62,659 nucleotides of DNA from an uncultured Atopobium sp. (GTDB taxonomy: Bacteria; Actinomycetota; Coriobacteriia; Coriobacteriales; Atopobiaceae): contig CALIZS010000023.1 of NCBI GenBank assembly GCA_938028565.1, positions 1 to 62,659 of the forward strand, written 5' to 3'. Made by a program: the position numbers and the translations under genes. Position 1 is the stretch's first letter. Every line of letters starts with the position of its first letter. This document shows positions 35,801-44,450 of this stretch, piece after piece. The notes under the pieces are model-generated. The model was not told where the DNA came from and did not search any database. It was given only the letters and a program-made list of their open reading frames with translations.

Positions 35801-36862
35801 TTAGCGGTTCTCAATATGTGCAACATTTTTTATTGAAATGGTAATCCTGCCATCAGACTCGTGAGAAAATTCTAGGTAACCTGGACGTTCTGTTAGATTA
35901 GAAGGGAATGAAATCTCAATTCCCGTATCTGTCCTAATCTTATGATTCTTTGCAATTTTGTTGGCAACACCGCGTTTAACAGGAACTTCTTCAGGAAGCT
36001 CTCTGCTTGCTACCTGAGCTTCGTACTTTTCCTGAATCTCAGGACGCTCCTCAAAGATGCGCTTACCAACCTTGATGGGGTCTACTACCTCTTCTACCTC
36101 TGCCGCTTTTGCAACAGCAGCTTTAGCACGAGACACCTCAACGGCAGGCTCAAGGCCATACTCTTCAGCCAGGTCTTGAACAATAACGGTAACCTCGCCA
36201 ATAACCTCATGACTTGATGCCTCTGAGCTGCATTCAAGGAACAACTCAGGAATGATAAACTTTCCTTCTCCTGCTACAGAACGATCATGATCGTGAAAAT
36301 CAATAGCACCCGTATCTAGGTCAATGACTGCATACGAATCAACTTTTTGCGTAGGCGATGGCAACATTGCATCTTGACGTAAAATCTCGTTTGATGAGCC
36401 ATTAACATCATGTATAAAGGCCTGCTTGCGAGGGAGAAGCACAATGGCAAAAAGACGTCTTCCCTCGCCCTCAAATGCCTCAGCCTGAGCGTCCTCATCG
36501 TCTGCAGCAGCACCTGCAAGCGCCTGGCCAGCATCGGTATCAATGTAGTCCGCTACAAGAAGATCACACTGCTCAACGTCATCTGCACGACGAAGCTGTT
36601 CCCAGAACCACTGGGCAATCTGGCAAGAAAACTCTACAAACTCAACGTCTCCGTGTGCGTATTCCTGAAGACCGCCAGCAAAATTACTAGTAGGGGCAAA
36701 TTCTCCATGCCTAGACTCTGGATTTGCTGTAATCTTACGCAATCTACGCTGTACATATGACTTTGTCTGACGGTCCTCTAAATCTAAGGTAGATTGAGAG
36801 AAGTATTTAGTTCCCGTCTCAAAATCAAAGACGTGAAGAATTGCCTTAGTGACTCTAAGCAT
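35801..36862 (-). CDS. NdpA/YejK-like nucleoid-associated protein
   Basis: The 353-residue protein starts VTKAILHVFDFETGTKYFS. It has a middle region LFAIVLLPRKQAFIHDV and a C-terminal section ending FSHESDGRITISIKNVAHI. This matches the 37-kDa nucleoid-associated family (PF04245), whose members bind DNA or sit on the nucleoid with no known enzymatic activity. A low-complexity Ala/Asp/Glu stretch (about 115-130) interrupts it. Monocistronic, with its own terminator at 35740-35769. The assignment is by overall pattern and less certain than most here. Confidence 0.65.
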   Translation of the reverse strand: MLRVTKAILHVFDFETGTKYFSQSTLDLEDRQTKSYVQRRLRKITANPESRHGEFAPTSNFAGGLQEYAHGDVEFVEFSCQIAQWFWEQLRRADDVEQCDLLVADYIDTDAGQALAGAAADDEDAQAEAFEGEGRRLFAIVLLPRKQAFIHDVNGSSNEILRQDAMLPSPTQKVDSYAVIDLDTGAIDFHDHDRSVAGEGKFIIPELFLECSSEASSHEVIGEVTVIVQDLAEEYGLEPAVEVSRAKAAVAKAAEVEEVVDPIKVGKRIFEERPEIQEKYEAQVASRELPEEVPVKRGVANKIAKNHKIRTDTGIEISFPSNLTERPGYLEFSHESDGRITISIKNVAHIENR

Positions 36863-36906
36863 GAAAAACCTCGTTTATTGCAGATGTTTATAACTGGCGA
36901 GAAACC

Positions 36907-37470
36907 CTAGTGCTTGACGCACATCAGAGGATCGCCAATCTTAACCAGCGGGCGACCACCAATCAGCGTTCCAGACTCACCAATAAGGTCAATGCGCTCA
37001 TACGAATCTGCGTTGACAACGGTAACAACTACAACGTTCTCATATCCTGCCTCTTCAATGGCAGCAGAATCAAACGAAATCAGTGGCATACCTGCTTTAA
37101 CCTCATCATTAGCATGAACGTAACGGGTGAAACCCTTACCGTTCATCTCAATGGTGCCAACGCCAATGTGAATCAAAATCTCAACACCAGTATCGGTAGT
37201 AAGACCAATTGAATGATTAGTTACATTAGTCGCTGTAACACGAGCATTACAAGGAGCATACACGCAGTCAAGACCAACAGGCAAAATACCATAGCCCTGG
37301 CCAAAGAGACCGCTTGAGATAACCTCATCGTGAACCTCTTGTACGCTTACCAGGACGCCAGAAACTGGCGCATAGATAGTGTCTTCCCTGGTAGCAAATG
37401 TAGCCTTCTGAGGCTGCTCTGTTCCGTTAGAAGGAACAAACACATTTTTAACCTTTGACCAAAGACCCAT
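36907..37470 (-). CDS. PTS glucose-type IIA protein (Crr-like), stand-alone
   Basis: This 187-residue cytoplasmic protein has the EIIA-Glc fold: YAPVSGVLVSVQEV, FGQGYGILP, and the two active-site His in TNHSIGLTT and VEILIHIGVGT, followed by KGFTRYVHANDEVKAG. It accepts phosphate from HPr and passes it to IIB domains of glucose-class transporters. No IICB gene is nearby, so it must serve transporters elsewhere and may carry a regulatory role. Downstream lies an isolated GCGAGAA copy at 36897 inside a 44-base gap. Confidence 0.9.
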   Translation of the reverse strand: MGLWSKVKNVFVPSNGTEQPQKATFATREDTIYAPVSGVLVSVQEVHDEVISSGLFGQGYGILPVGLDCVYAPCNARVTATNVTNHSIGLTTDTGVEILIHIGVGTIEMNGKGFTRYVHANDEVKAGMPLISFDSAAIEEAGYENVVVVTVVNADSYERIDLIGESGTLIGGRPLVKIGDPLMCVKH

Positions 37471-37538
37471 GATGCCTCCTTGAGTATGTGCTCTGCACAG
37501 ATACCATCTGACATAACATTTCTATTTTACCTAAGAGA

Positions 37539-37575
37539 GAAGGACGAATGCTCCACAGAGAAACATCCGTCCTTC
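37539..37575 (-). terminator. Terminator of the FtsX-like ABC genes
   Basis: Arms GAAGGACGAATG and CATCCGTCCTTC pair over 12 bp with one mismatch around 13 bases. It is 33 bases past the permease stop. T-runs are weak on both strands, so efficiency may be moderate. Confidence 0.55.
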
Positions 37576-37607
37576 TTTCACGAATTTATAACATTAAAAC
37601 TGTAAAA

Positions 37608-39713
37608 CTACTGCATCTTTCTTGAGCTTCTGAAAATAATAGAACGCGCAGCAAAATAGGTAACCAGGAAGTATCCACCATACAAAGCAGCAACTACTGC
37701 AACTACTCCACCAATGCTGTTAGCTACATCAAAGTTGCCAATCGACTTGATGACAGAAACCATAATAGACATTGCGCATGTTGCGTGCGCAGCTGCCATA
37801 AGCAGTGGGAACAGGAAGTACACGCCAATCTGAACAAAGAGCGCACGACTTGCAAGGCCCTTCTCGGCACCAAGTTCTGCAAGAACTTGATAGGCGCGAG
37901 CGTTATCCGATGCTTCAGAGAGTTGCTGAAGTGCCAGGATAGCTGCACAAGCAATAAAAAGTACCAAGCCAATGTACAGCGCCAAATATGTCACGATACC
38001 AGAGAGTCCAGCAGTACCTTGAATATATTGAGAAGCAGTAACAACAATCATTAAAGAAAACGGATCGGAGTCGTTTCCCCTTACACCGCCATCGCCTAAG
38101 TACTGCTTAATTTGGCCCTGGAACTGTGCTTCAGTAGCATCACCTGGAGTTTGGTAGTTGCCTAAGATATACGAGTTGGTCAAAACAGTGCTTGAAGGGA
38201 AACTTTGATCAGCAACAACCACAATTCCAAATACAGGCATAAGATGAGGGCCACCTTGTGTTTGCGCAATATCCAATGTTCCACCAACAGCATGGAGCTT
38301 GTGACCTTGAATGGTAAGCTCAGGATTATTCGCAAGAGAATCCTGCCAGTATTTTGTGAGATTAGTATCAAGCGTCCAAACCATATAACCGTCAGTACCA
38401 AAGTCAACAGGCTCAAGACCAGATGCAACACGCAGCTTGTTGTACTGAGAGGCTCGCATCAGAGTCACATTACTCTGTGCGGGATCATACTGGTTGCTAT
38501 AACCGGTAACGTAATCACCGAAACGCTTGCCTGTAACAGCATCAATAGAGCTATACGTGAAACTTGGTGTAGTTGGATCATCTTGAGCATAGTATGTATC
38601 TACCTGGAAGGCGTTTTTGATAGTTTTATTCCACTCTGGATCTAGCTTCTGCACTACAGAGAGGTAGTCATATGAGTCCGCTGGACCAGGGGTATAACTG
38701 CGCTCTGAGCCTGGAATGATTGCTACAGAAACATCGTACGTTTTGATTTTAGAAAAGCTAGAGTTTAGAGAGTCAACAAGCGAGAAACCCGTACCAAGTC
38801 CGCAGACTGCCACAAAGATCATAGCGCAGACTAAAGAGATAGAAACCCAAGCGGTATTAACACGAGCGTTAAACTGGCGCAGGATAAACGAGTGAAGGCC
38901 CTTGTAGTAGAAGCCTTTCTGAGACTGCATAAACTTGAGCAAAAAGCCAGAAATTGAGAAGAAGAAGAGTGCTGTACCCACAGAGACTAAAGCAGTAGCC
39001 ATGGCAAACTCTTCATCTATCTGTTTTAAACCATTGTGCTGAAGCAAGATATAGGAATAAGCAATGATTCCAAGAGAGGCCAAGAAGAGCAGTACAGAGA
39101 TGGTAAGGTTTCTTACCTTGACAGTCTGAGTTACTTTGTCTGCGTTAAGAAGGTCAATGAGCTTGTAGCGAGATACGGTGGTGACGTTAAAAATCAGCGC
39201 AACCACAAACATAACCACAAAGTAAATAACCGTTTGAATCAACGCAGTTTGTGAGAAGACAAATTTGAACGAATCAAGAGTCGTATTGAACATGTGGGCC
39301 GTTGCAAACATCATAAATTGAGAGATAAAGATACCTGCAACAAGTCCAACTACCAGGGCGAGAAAACCAACAAGCAGTGTCTCAATACTCATAATCTTAG
39401 AGACATTTCTTTTGGTCATACCCAGTATCTGATACATGCCAAATTCTTTTTTTCTACGACGAATCAGGAACTGATTAGCATAGACAACAAGAAATCCCAT
39501 AATAATGGCAAGAAAAACGCTTACTCCAGAAATGGTATTACTTAAGAGTTGAACAATCTTTCTCTGGTCTTCAGAAAGATCCAACACCATGGATTGCTGA
39601 GTAATTGAATTGAAGGAATAAAACAGCGCAACGCCTACTACCAATGTCAGAAAGTAAATGCTGAAATCGCGCAGTGATTTCTTGACGTTACCAAGCGCGA
39701 TTTTACTGTACAT
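37608..39713 (-). CDS. ABC transporter permease, BceB/FtsX family
   Basis: The 701-residue membrane protein has about ten helices. Four lie in the N-terminal half with the FtsX domain (TLLVGFLALVVGLVAGIFIS). A large extracellular domain sits at about 320-560, and a second helix group follows at the C-terminus (about 590-690). That single large loop is the mark of BceB-type antimicrobial-peptide sensing and detoxifying transporters, which work with a dedicated histidine kinase. ATG at 39713 overlaps the ATPase gene by 11 bases. The two-component genes are 2 kb away beyond the GNAT gene. Confidence 0.88.
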   Translation of the reverse strand: MYSKIALGNVKKSLRDFSIYFLTLVVGVALFYSFNSITQQSMVLDLSEDQRKIVQLLSNTISGVSVFLAIIMGFLVVYANQFLIRRRKKEFGMYQILGMTKRNVSKIMSIETLLVGFLALVVGLVAGIFISQFMMFATAHMFNTTLDSFKFVFSQTALIQTVIYFVVMFVVALIFNVTTVSRYKLIDLLNADKVTQTVKVRNLTISVLLFLASLGIIAYSYILLQHNGLKQIDEEFAMATALVSVGTALFFFSISGFLLKFMQSQKGFYYKGLHSFILRQFNARVNTAWVSISLVCAMIFVAVCGLGTGFSLVDSLNSSFSKIKTYDVSVAIIPGSERSYTPGPADSYDYLSVVQKLDPEWNKTIKNAFQVDTYYAQDDPTTPSFTYSSIDAVTGKRFGDYVTGYSNQYDPAQSNVTLMRASQYNKLRVASGLEPVDFGTDGYMVWTLDTNLTKYWQDSLANNPELTIQGHKLHAVGGTLDIAQTQGGPHLMPVFGIVVVADQSFPSSTVLTNSYILGNYQTPGDATEAQFQGQIKQYLGDGGVRGNDSDPFSLMIVVTASQYIQGTAGLSGIVTYLALYIGLVLFIACAAILALQQLSEASDNARAYQVLAELGAEKGLASRALFVQIGVYFLFPLLMAAAHATCAMSIMVSVIKSIGNFDVANSIGGVVAVVAALYGGYFLVTYFAARSIIFRSSRKMQ

Positions 39714-40533
39714 CAGCACCCTCTCCTCCCAGGAATGAAACAACATCCATGATCTGGTCAAAGAACTGCTTACGGGATTTCTCGCCACGAACTATCTCAT
39801 TAAAGATGCGACCATCTTTAATGAAAATAACGCGATGAGCGTAAGAAGCTGCATATGAATCGTGAGTGACCATGGCAATAGTTGCGCCATTACGGTTGAG
39901 GTTCTCAAGGCTCTCCAGAAGTGTACGAGCGTTCTTTGAATCCAGAGCGCCAGTAGGCTCATCCGCCAGGACCAACGAAGGGTTGGTAACAATTGCTCGA
40001 GCTGCGGCAACGCGCTGACGTTGGCCGCCGGACATCTCGTAAGGGAACTTGTCCAGCACCTCAGTAATCTGGAGCAGCTTGGCAACGTTTTCTACGCGCT
40101 CCAAAACTTCCTGAGCGCGGACGTGACCAATGGTTAGTGAGAGCGCGATATTCTCGCGAGCAGTAAGGCTATCAAGCAAGTTGGCGTCCTGGAAAATAAA
40201 GCCCAAGCGGTCACGTCTAAAGGCAGAAAGCTCAGAGCCGCGCAGACTGGAAAGCTCTTGGTCATCAATAAAGATGTGGCCCGCAGATGCCTGATCAATG
40301 GTAGAGATACAATTTAAAAGTGTAGTTTTGCCAGAACCAGAAGGACCCATGATGGCAATGAACTCACCGCGAGCTACAGAAAGATTAATGCCGTCTAGTG
40401 CCTTGGTAATATTTCCACGAGTTCCATAGTACTTCTCGAGGTTTTGACAAACCAAAACGGTGTGAGGAGTAAGTGCAGAAGATTGTCCAGCCACAACAGT
40501 GGACTGAGTTGGAGTTGATTGAGTAGCTACCAT
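39703..40533 (-). CDS. ABC transporter ATP-binding protein, BceA/LolD family
   Basis: This 276-residue ATPase has Walker A MGPSGSGKTTLL, a Q-loop in GFIFQDANLLDSLTARENI, signature MSGGQRQRVAAARAI and Walker B LVLADEPTGALDS, followed by VTHDSYAASYAH. It has a poorly conserved Thr/Ser/Gln-rich N-terminal 25 residues. It powers the downstream BceB-like permease, with which it overlaps. ATG at 40533 has AAAGGA upstream. A candidate response-regulator box lies upstream at 40610-40628. Confidence 0.92.
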   Translation of the reverse strand: MVATQSTPTQSTVVAGQSSALTPHTVLVCQNLEKYYGTRGNITKALDGINLSVARGEFIAIMGPSGSGKTTLLNCISTIDQASAGHIFIDDQELSSLRGSELSAFRRDRLGFIFQDANLLDSLTARENIALSLTIGHVRAQEVLERVENVAKLLQITEVLDKFPYEMSGGQRQRVAAARAIVTNPSLVLADEPTGALDSKNARTLLESLENLNRNGATIAMVTHDSYAASYAHRVIFIKDGRIFNEIVRGEKSRKQFFDQIMDVVSFLGGEGADVQ

Positions 40534-40609
40534 GTTGCGTCCTTTCATTGGGAGCGAGTAAATCTTGAGATATATACTCCGTCACTACCGTTCACGTTGC
40601 CATCGATTG

Positions 40610-40628
40610 ACCTTACGGAAACCTTACG
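40610..40628. promoter_or_regulatory. Candidate response-regulator box upstream of the Bce-type ABC genes
   Basis: Read on the minus strand, CGTAAGGT-TTC-CGTAAGGT is an exact 8-base direct repeat with an 11-base period, the spacing OmpR-family regulators use to bind as tandem dimers. It lies about 35 bases upstream of a TATATAT -10-like box (40570-40578) preceding the ATPase gene. Confidence 0.6.
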
Positions 40629-40685
40629 CTTTTCTCACTTTGATGTGTCAAAATATCACTATCAAGCATACGGGAGGGGCATGCT

Positions 40686-41681
40686 ATGAAGTTGGCAATT
40701 AAAAGATTTGGGCAGCTTACCGCTAAAGAGTTATATCAAATTCTTTCTCTAAGAGCAGAAACGTTTATTGTTGATCAGCAGATTATGTATAACGATCTTG
40801 ATAACGTTGATCAAGTTTCTACCCATGTCTTTTATCAAGATACTGACTCAGTAGCTGCATATTTACGTATCATTGATGCAGGACAGTCATACAACTCCCC
40901 TCTTATTGGGCGCGTATGCGTCAGCAACAAAGGTGCCGGCATTGGCACAAAGCTGTTGCACGATACCCTTGATTACCTGGCACAAGAAAGTAGTGCTTCC
41001 AAGGTGTTAGTTGAGTCGCAACTCAAAGCTCAGCCCTTCTACGAGCGCGCTGGATTTACGCAGGCATCTTCTAAGGTGCTTGATTACTTTGGCGTCCTTC
41101 ACCATGTGCTCTCCTTTGACCTTGATGCATATCGTCAGACGAGAAATGCGGTCAGTATTGATGATGCTACTGTGTCTATTCGACCTCTTGAAGCAACCGA
41201 TTTACGTGCGCTGCAAAAGCTTAGCGTGGAGACTTTTGTGGACACTTTTATTGACTCAAACACAGCAGACGATTTAGCAAGTTGCATTGACTCGCTCTAC
41301 AATACAGAAAAGCTTGCCCGTGAGCTTGCTGCTAAACACTCATATTTTTATTTTGTTGAGGTAGATGAACAGATAGCTGGCTACCTTAAGCTCAATACGC
41401 GTTATGAGCAAACCGAAGGTCAGCGCGATGACTCGCTCGAAATTGAGCGTCTGTACATTCTTCCGCATTACAAAGGCCTACACCTTGGATCAAAGCTCAT
41501 GAAATTTGCCCTTGATTTAGCAAAAGAGAAGGGAAAGAAGCGCGTGTGGCTGGGTGTCTGGGAACACAATGAGCCTGCTAAAGCATTTTATTCACGTTGG
41601 GGATTCAAGCGTTTTAGTCAGCATACCTTCCCAGTAGGAAGCGATCCTCAAACAGATGAATTGTGGGAACTAGAGCTGTAA
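40686..41681 (+). CDS. Tandem GNAT acetyltransferase (ElaA-like plus PaiA-like)
   Basis: The 331-residue cytoplasmic protein joins two GNAT folds. The N-terminal half (1-150) looks like ElaA: LRAETFIVDQQIMYNDLD, GRVCVSNKGAGIGTKLL. The C-terminal half (about 160-331) resembles the PaiA-type polyamine/peptide acetyltransferases: ERLYILPHYKGLHLGSKLM, WLGVWEHNEPAKAFYSRWGF. Substrates are unknown. The gene sits in opposite orientation inside the Bce-type module and converges on the kinase gene with a gap of nine bases, which hints at a resistance or stress role. GGGAGGGG precedes the ATG. Confidence 0.88.
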   Translation: MKLAIKRFGQLTAKELYQILSLRAETFIVDQQIMYNDLDNVDQVSTHVFYQDTDSVAAYLRIIDAGQSYNSPLIGRVCVSNKGAGIGTKLLHDTLDYLAQESSASKVLVESQLKAQPFYERAGFTQASSKVLDYFGVLHHVLSFDLDAYRQTRNAVSIDDATVSIRPLEATDLRALQKLSVETFVDTFIDSNTADDLASCIDSLYNTEKLARELAAKHSYFYFVEVDEQIAGYLKLNTRYEQTEGQRDDSLEIERLYILPHYKGLHLGSKLMKFALDLAKEKGKKRVWLGVWEHNEPAKAFYSRWGFKRFSQHTFPVGSDPQTDELWELEL

Positions 41682-41690
41682 GCTATGGGT

Positions 41691-42731
41691 TTAGCGCAAA
41701 TCCGTAAAAGACTGGTTGAACGTAATGGAAAAGGTTGAACCTTTACCAATTGTACTGCTCACAGCCAGCTTAAGGCCCATTTTCTTACAGAGCTCATAGC
41801 AGAGATAGAGACCCATACCAGTAGATTTGGCGTACTTGCGTCCATTTTGACCGGTAAATCCCTTATCAAAAATACGAGAAAGATCCTCTTCAGGAATACC
41901 AATGCCATTATCTTTAATGAAGAGAGTAGTTGAAGTGGTTCCCTCATGTGGCTCTGAGACAGAGGCAGAAATCCAAACGCTTTTCTCGCCAGGTGCAAGC
42001 TCTTGATTTGAGTACTTTGCAGCGTTAATCAGAAGCTGTCGCAAAATAAACTCAAGCCACTTTGGATCAGCCTTAACCACATGGGCCAAGTCATCAAAAT
42101 GCGGAGAAACACCAGCATCAATGAAAACGCGTGCATTGTTTTTAAGAGCATCTTTTACGATGGACTGCAAATTGACATCTCTGATAGAAAAATCTCGGTC
42201 CACGGACGCGCTACGCGCATAAAAGAGAGCTTGTTCAACAAGCGATTCAATCTTAGTGAGCTGTGTTTGCACGTCATCCATAGGCAGCGATGGATTATTT
42301 TGAGCAACTAAATGAGCTGCAGCAATGGGAGTTTTAATCTCATGCACCCACATCTCAATGTACTCACGATATTCCTTTGATCGCAGATGCTCATCAGCAA
42401 GCTGGTCCATCATAGACTTAGACATACGTGAAAGCGCGTCCTTAAAAAGCCGTTCTTCCAGTGTTGAAGGCGTATCCAGCATGGTTGGAGCCAGATAGCT
42501 CTCTTTATCAGTTGCTGCTAAATTCTCAGCAAGCTGCTGGTAAAACCAACGACGATGAAAATAGTCGGCTATAAGTGCGGCCGCCCTTACTACCCACAAG
42601 ACCAGAATACAGTAGGCAATAGCAAACACGTTAAGTCCAATGCCTTTGAGCATAAAGCCAATTAACGCGCTGCTCGCTATAAGCGCAAGAAAGAAAATAG
42701 TTCGATTTTTTAGGTACTTAAGAAATGACAT
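41691..42731 (-). CDS. Intramembrane-sensing histidine kinase (BceS-like)
   Basis: The 346-residue kinase has two N-terminal helices (about 10-28 and 32-52) with almost no extracellular loop, so it cannot sense ligands itself and probably reads the BceB transporter. The DHp box is WVHEIKTPIAAAH (His about 130). The ATPase domain shows LLINAAKYS (N box), IKDNGIGIP (G1) and GMGLYLCYEL (G2). It follows the response-regulator gene by six bases. Confidence 0.92.
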   Translation of the reverse strand: MSFLKYLKNRTIFFLALIASSALIGFMLKGIGLNVFAIAYCILVLWVVRAAALIADYFHRRWFYQQLAENLAATDKESYLAPTMLDTPSTLEERLFKDALSRMSKSMMDQLADEHLRSKEYREYIEMWVHEIKTPIAAAHLVAQNNPSLPMDDVQTQLTKIESLVEQALFYARSASVDRDFSIRDVNLQSIVKDALKNNARVFIDAGVSPHFDDLAHVVKADPKWLEFILRQLLINAAKYSNQELAPGEKSVWISASVSEPHEGTTSTTLFIKDNGIGIPEEDLSRIFDKGFTGQNGRKYAKSTGMGLYLCYELCKKMGLKLAVSSTIGKGSTFSITFNQSFTDLR

Positions 42732-42737
42732 GGCAAC

Positions 42738-43409
42738 CTACTCGATAACGTAGCCAAGTCCGCGGCGCGTCATAACAAAGTCCTCAACGCCAATGCTTGC
42801 AAGCGTATTTCTGAGGTGGCTAATGTTGACCGTCAGCGTATTGTCATCAACAAACTCATCCGACTGCCACAGCTCTTCTTGAATACGCTGGCGAGAAACA
42901 ACTGTTCCCGCATTTTGCATCAAAAGTGAAAGTATCCTGAGCTCGTTTTTAGTCAGCTCAACACTCTTTTGATTTGCAGAAACTTTGCAGGAAGAAGAAT
43001 CAAGTGTCACGCCTGCATGTGAAAGCTTTGTTCCTGTTGTGACATCGCTATTTGCACGCCTCAAAACCGAGGTTATGTGCATAAGCAAAATCTGAGTGTT
43101 ATAGGGCTTGGCGATAAAATCGTCCGCTCCTAACGAAAGCACCATAAGCTCATCAAGGTCAGTGTTTCTGCTGGTAACTACAATGATGGGAACGTTTGAG
43201 AGCTGTCGTACTTCTCGACAAATCTGTTGTCCGTCAATGCCCGGAAGGTTAAGGTCCAACAGAACCAGGTCTGGATGAGCAGCAATAATCTGTTGAGGTA
43301 CAGACTCAAAAGACGTGAGAGCCTGGGCTTCAAAGCCGTTTCTTTGCAGCAGGAGCACCAACTCTTGCTGAATCTGATGGTCATCCTCTACTACCAGGAT
43401 TTTTGTCAT
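42738..43409 (-). CDS. OmpR-family response regulator (BceR-like)
   Basis: The 223-residue regulator has a receiver domain with acidic KILVVEDDHQ, phospho-acceptor Asp in LVLLDLNLPGIDG and the Lys in DFIAKPYN. A winged-helix output domain follows (about 125-223) with LTKNELRILSLL and VDDNTLTVNISHLRNTL. GGGAGGTGAG five bases before the ATG gives a strong start. Just 21 bases after tatD, it likely shares the metG-rsmA-tatD transcript. The likely target is the ABC pair with the direct repeat at 40610-40628. Confidence 0.92.
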   Translation of the reverse strand: MTKILVVEDDHQIQQELVLLLQRNGFEAQALTSFESVPQQIIAAHPDLVLLDLNLPGIDGQQICREVRQLSNVPIIVVTSRNTDLDELMVLSLGADDFIAKPYNTQILLMHITSVLRRANSDVTTGTKLSHAGVTLDSSSCKVSANQKSVELTKNELRILSLLMQNAGTVVSRQRIQEELWQSDEFVDDNTLTVNISHLRNTLASIGVEDFVMTRRGLGYVIE

Positions 43410-43430
43410 ATGTGCTCACCTCCCATTGTG

Positions 43431-44450
43431 CTATGCAAGTCCCACATAGCGCTGGGCGTTTTCCCACAGTATGGTATACGTCTTCTCTTTGGGGATATCA
43501 AGTCGCTGCCAACGAAGCTCCGCCAAGCGCTCAACCGTGTGCACCACCATCGCTGGCGTGCACTCCCCTCCGCGCAGAGGCTCTGGGGCCATGTAGGGGA
43601 AATCAGTTTCTGAGAGCAGTTGCGCCTCTGGGCAGGAAATCATTGCAGCTCGTATATCATCAGAGCGCTTAAACGTTGCTGCACCACCAAAGGCCACGAA
43701 GCAACCAAGATCTGCAAAAGGCTTCATAACCTCAGGACCATCGGTGTAGCAATGCAGGTCACAGCCAGCCTTAGGTACACCCAGACGATTTAGTATTTCA
43801 AGCGCCAAATCATGAGCATGTGTATCATCAGCACCATCACGTAGGTGAAGCTCAACGCATTGATTGTGCTCGTGTGCAATGGAGAGCTGGCGTTCAAATG
43901 CTTGGCACTGGACCTCTTCTGGGACCTCACAGTACGGTCCAAAATCAAGGCCAATCTCTCCCACACCAACACAGAGAGGGTGCTCAAGAAGCTCAAACAA
44001 GCGCTGTTCTGCCTCTTGGTTGTAGTCTGGTGCACTATAAGGATGTGCGCCAACTACAAAATACGTGTGCTCAAACAAATACTCTGCAGGTAAATCGCAG
44101 GGTACGCAGAGATTTGCCTCAGCCAGCTTTGTATAAGCAGCGCGAGCCTGGTTCAAAGTATCCTCAAACCATGCAATAAAAGCGCTGGTATCTGCCCACT
44201 TACGGGGAAACTCCGTAGCAATATCTACGGGCACAATAAGCATGCGCACACCTGCCGCAGCAGCACGCGCAAGAGACTCTACTGCACTGTGCTCGTGGAG
44301 GCTGCCCAAATGACCATGGGTATCGGCAACAGGTGCCAAAACACGCGGTGCTGGGCGAGGCGTACCGTAAATATCATGGAATAGCTGACCGTCAGAAAAC
44401 GAAAGCGCTTCCACTTCTTCTACCGGTAGATGATGCTTTTTCTTACTCAC
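43431..44450 (-). CDS. TatD-family metal-dependent hydrolase
   Basis: The 339-residue amidohydrolase-fold protein has metal ligands in VADTHGHLG, VGVGEIGLDFGP (Glu), CVELHLRDG (His), DLHCYTDGP (His) and LLSETDFPYMAPEPLRGGE (Asp). TatD proteins are DNases or deoxyribonucleases with quality-control roles. It is longer than usual (about 260) due to an N-terminal extension of some 40 residues and an insert near 95-120. A GTG start at 44450 overlaps the rsmA stop by eight bases with GGAG before it; tatD next to rsmA and metG is a widely conserved order. Confidence 0.9.
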   Translation of the reverse strand: MSKKKHHLPVEEVEALSFSDGQLFHDIYGTPRPAPRVLAPVADTHGHLGSLHEHSAVESLARAAAAGVRMLIVPVDIATEFPRKWADTSAFIAWFEDTLNQARAAYTKLAEANLCVPCDLPAEYLFEHTYFVVGAHPYSAPDYNQEAEQRLFELLEHPLCVGVGEIGLDFGPYCEVPEEVQCQAFERQLSIAHEHNQCVELHLRDGADDTHAHDLALEILNRLGVPKAGCDLHCYTDGPEVMKPFADLGCFVAFGGAATFKRSDDIRAAMISCPEAQLLSETDFPYMAPEPLRGGECTPAMVVHTVERLAELRWQRLDIPKEKTYTILWENAQRYVGLA

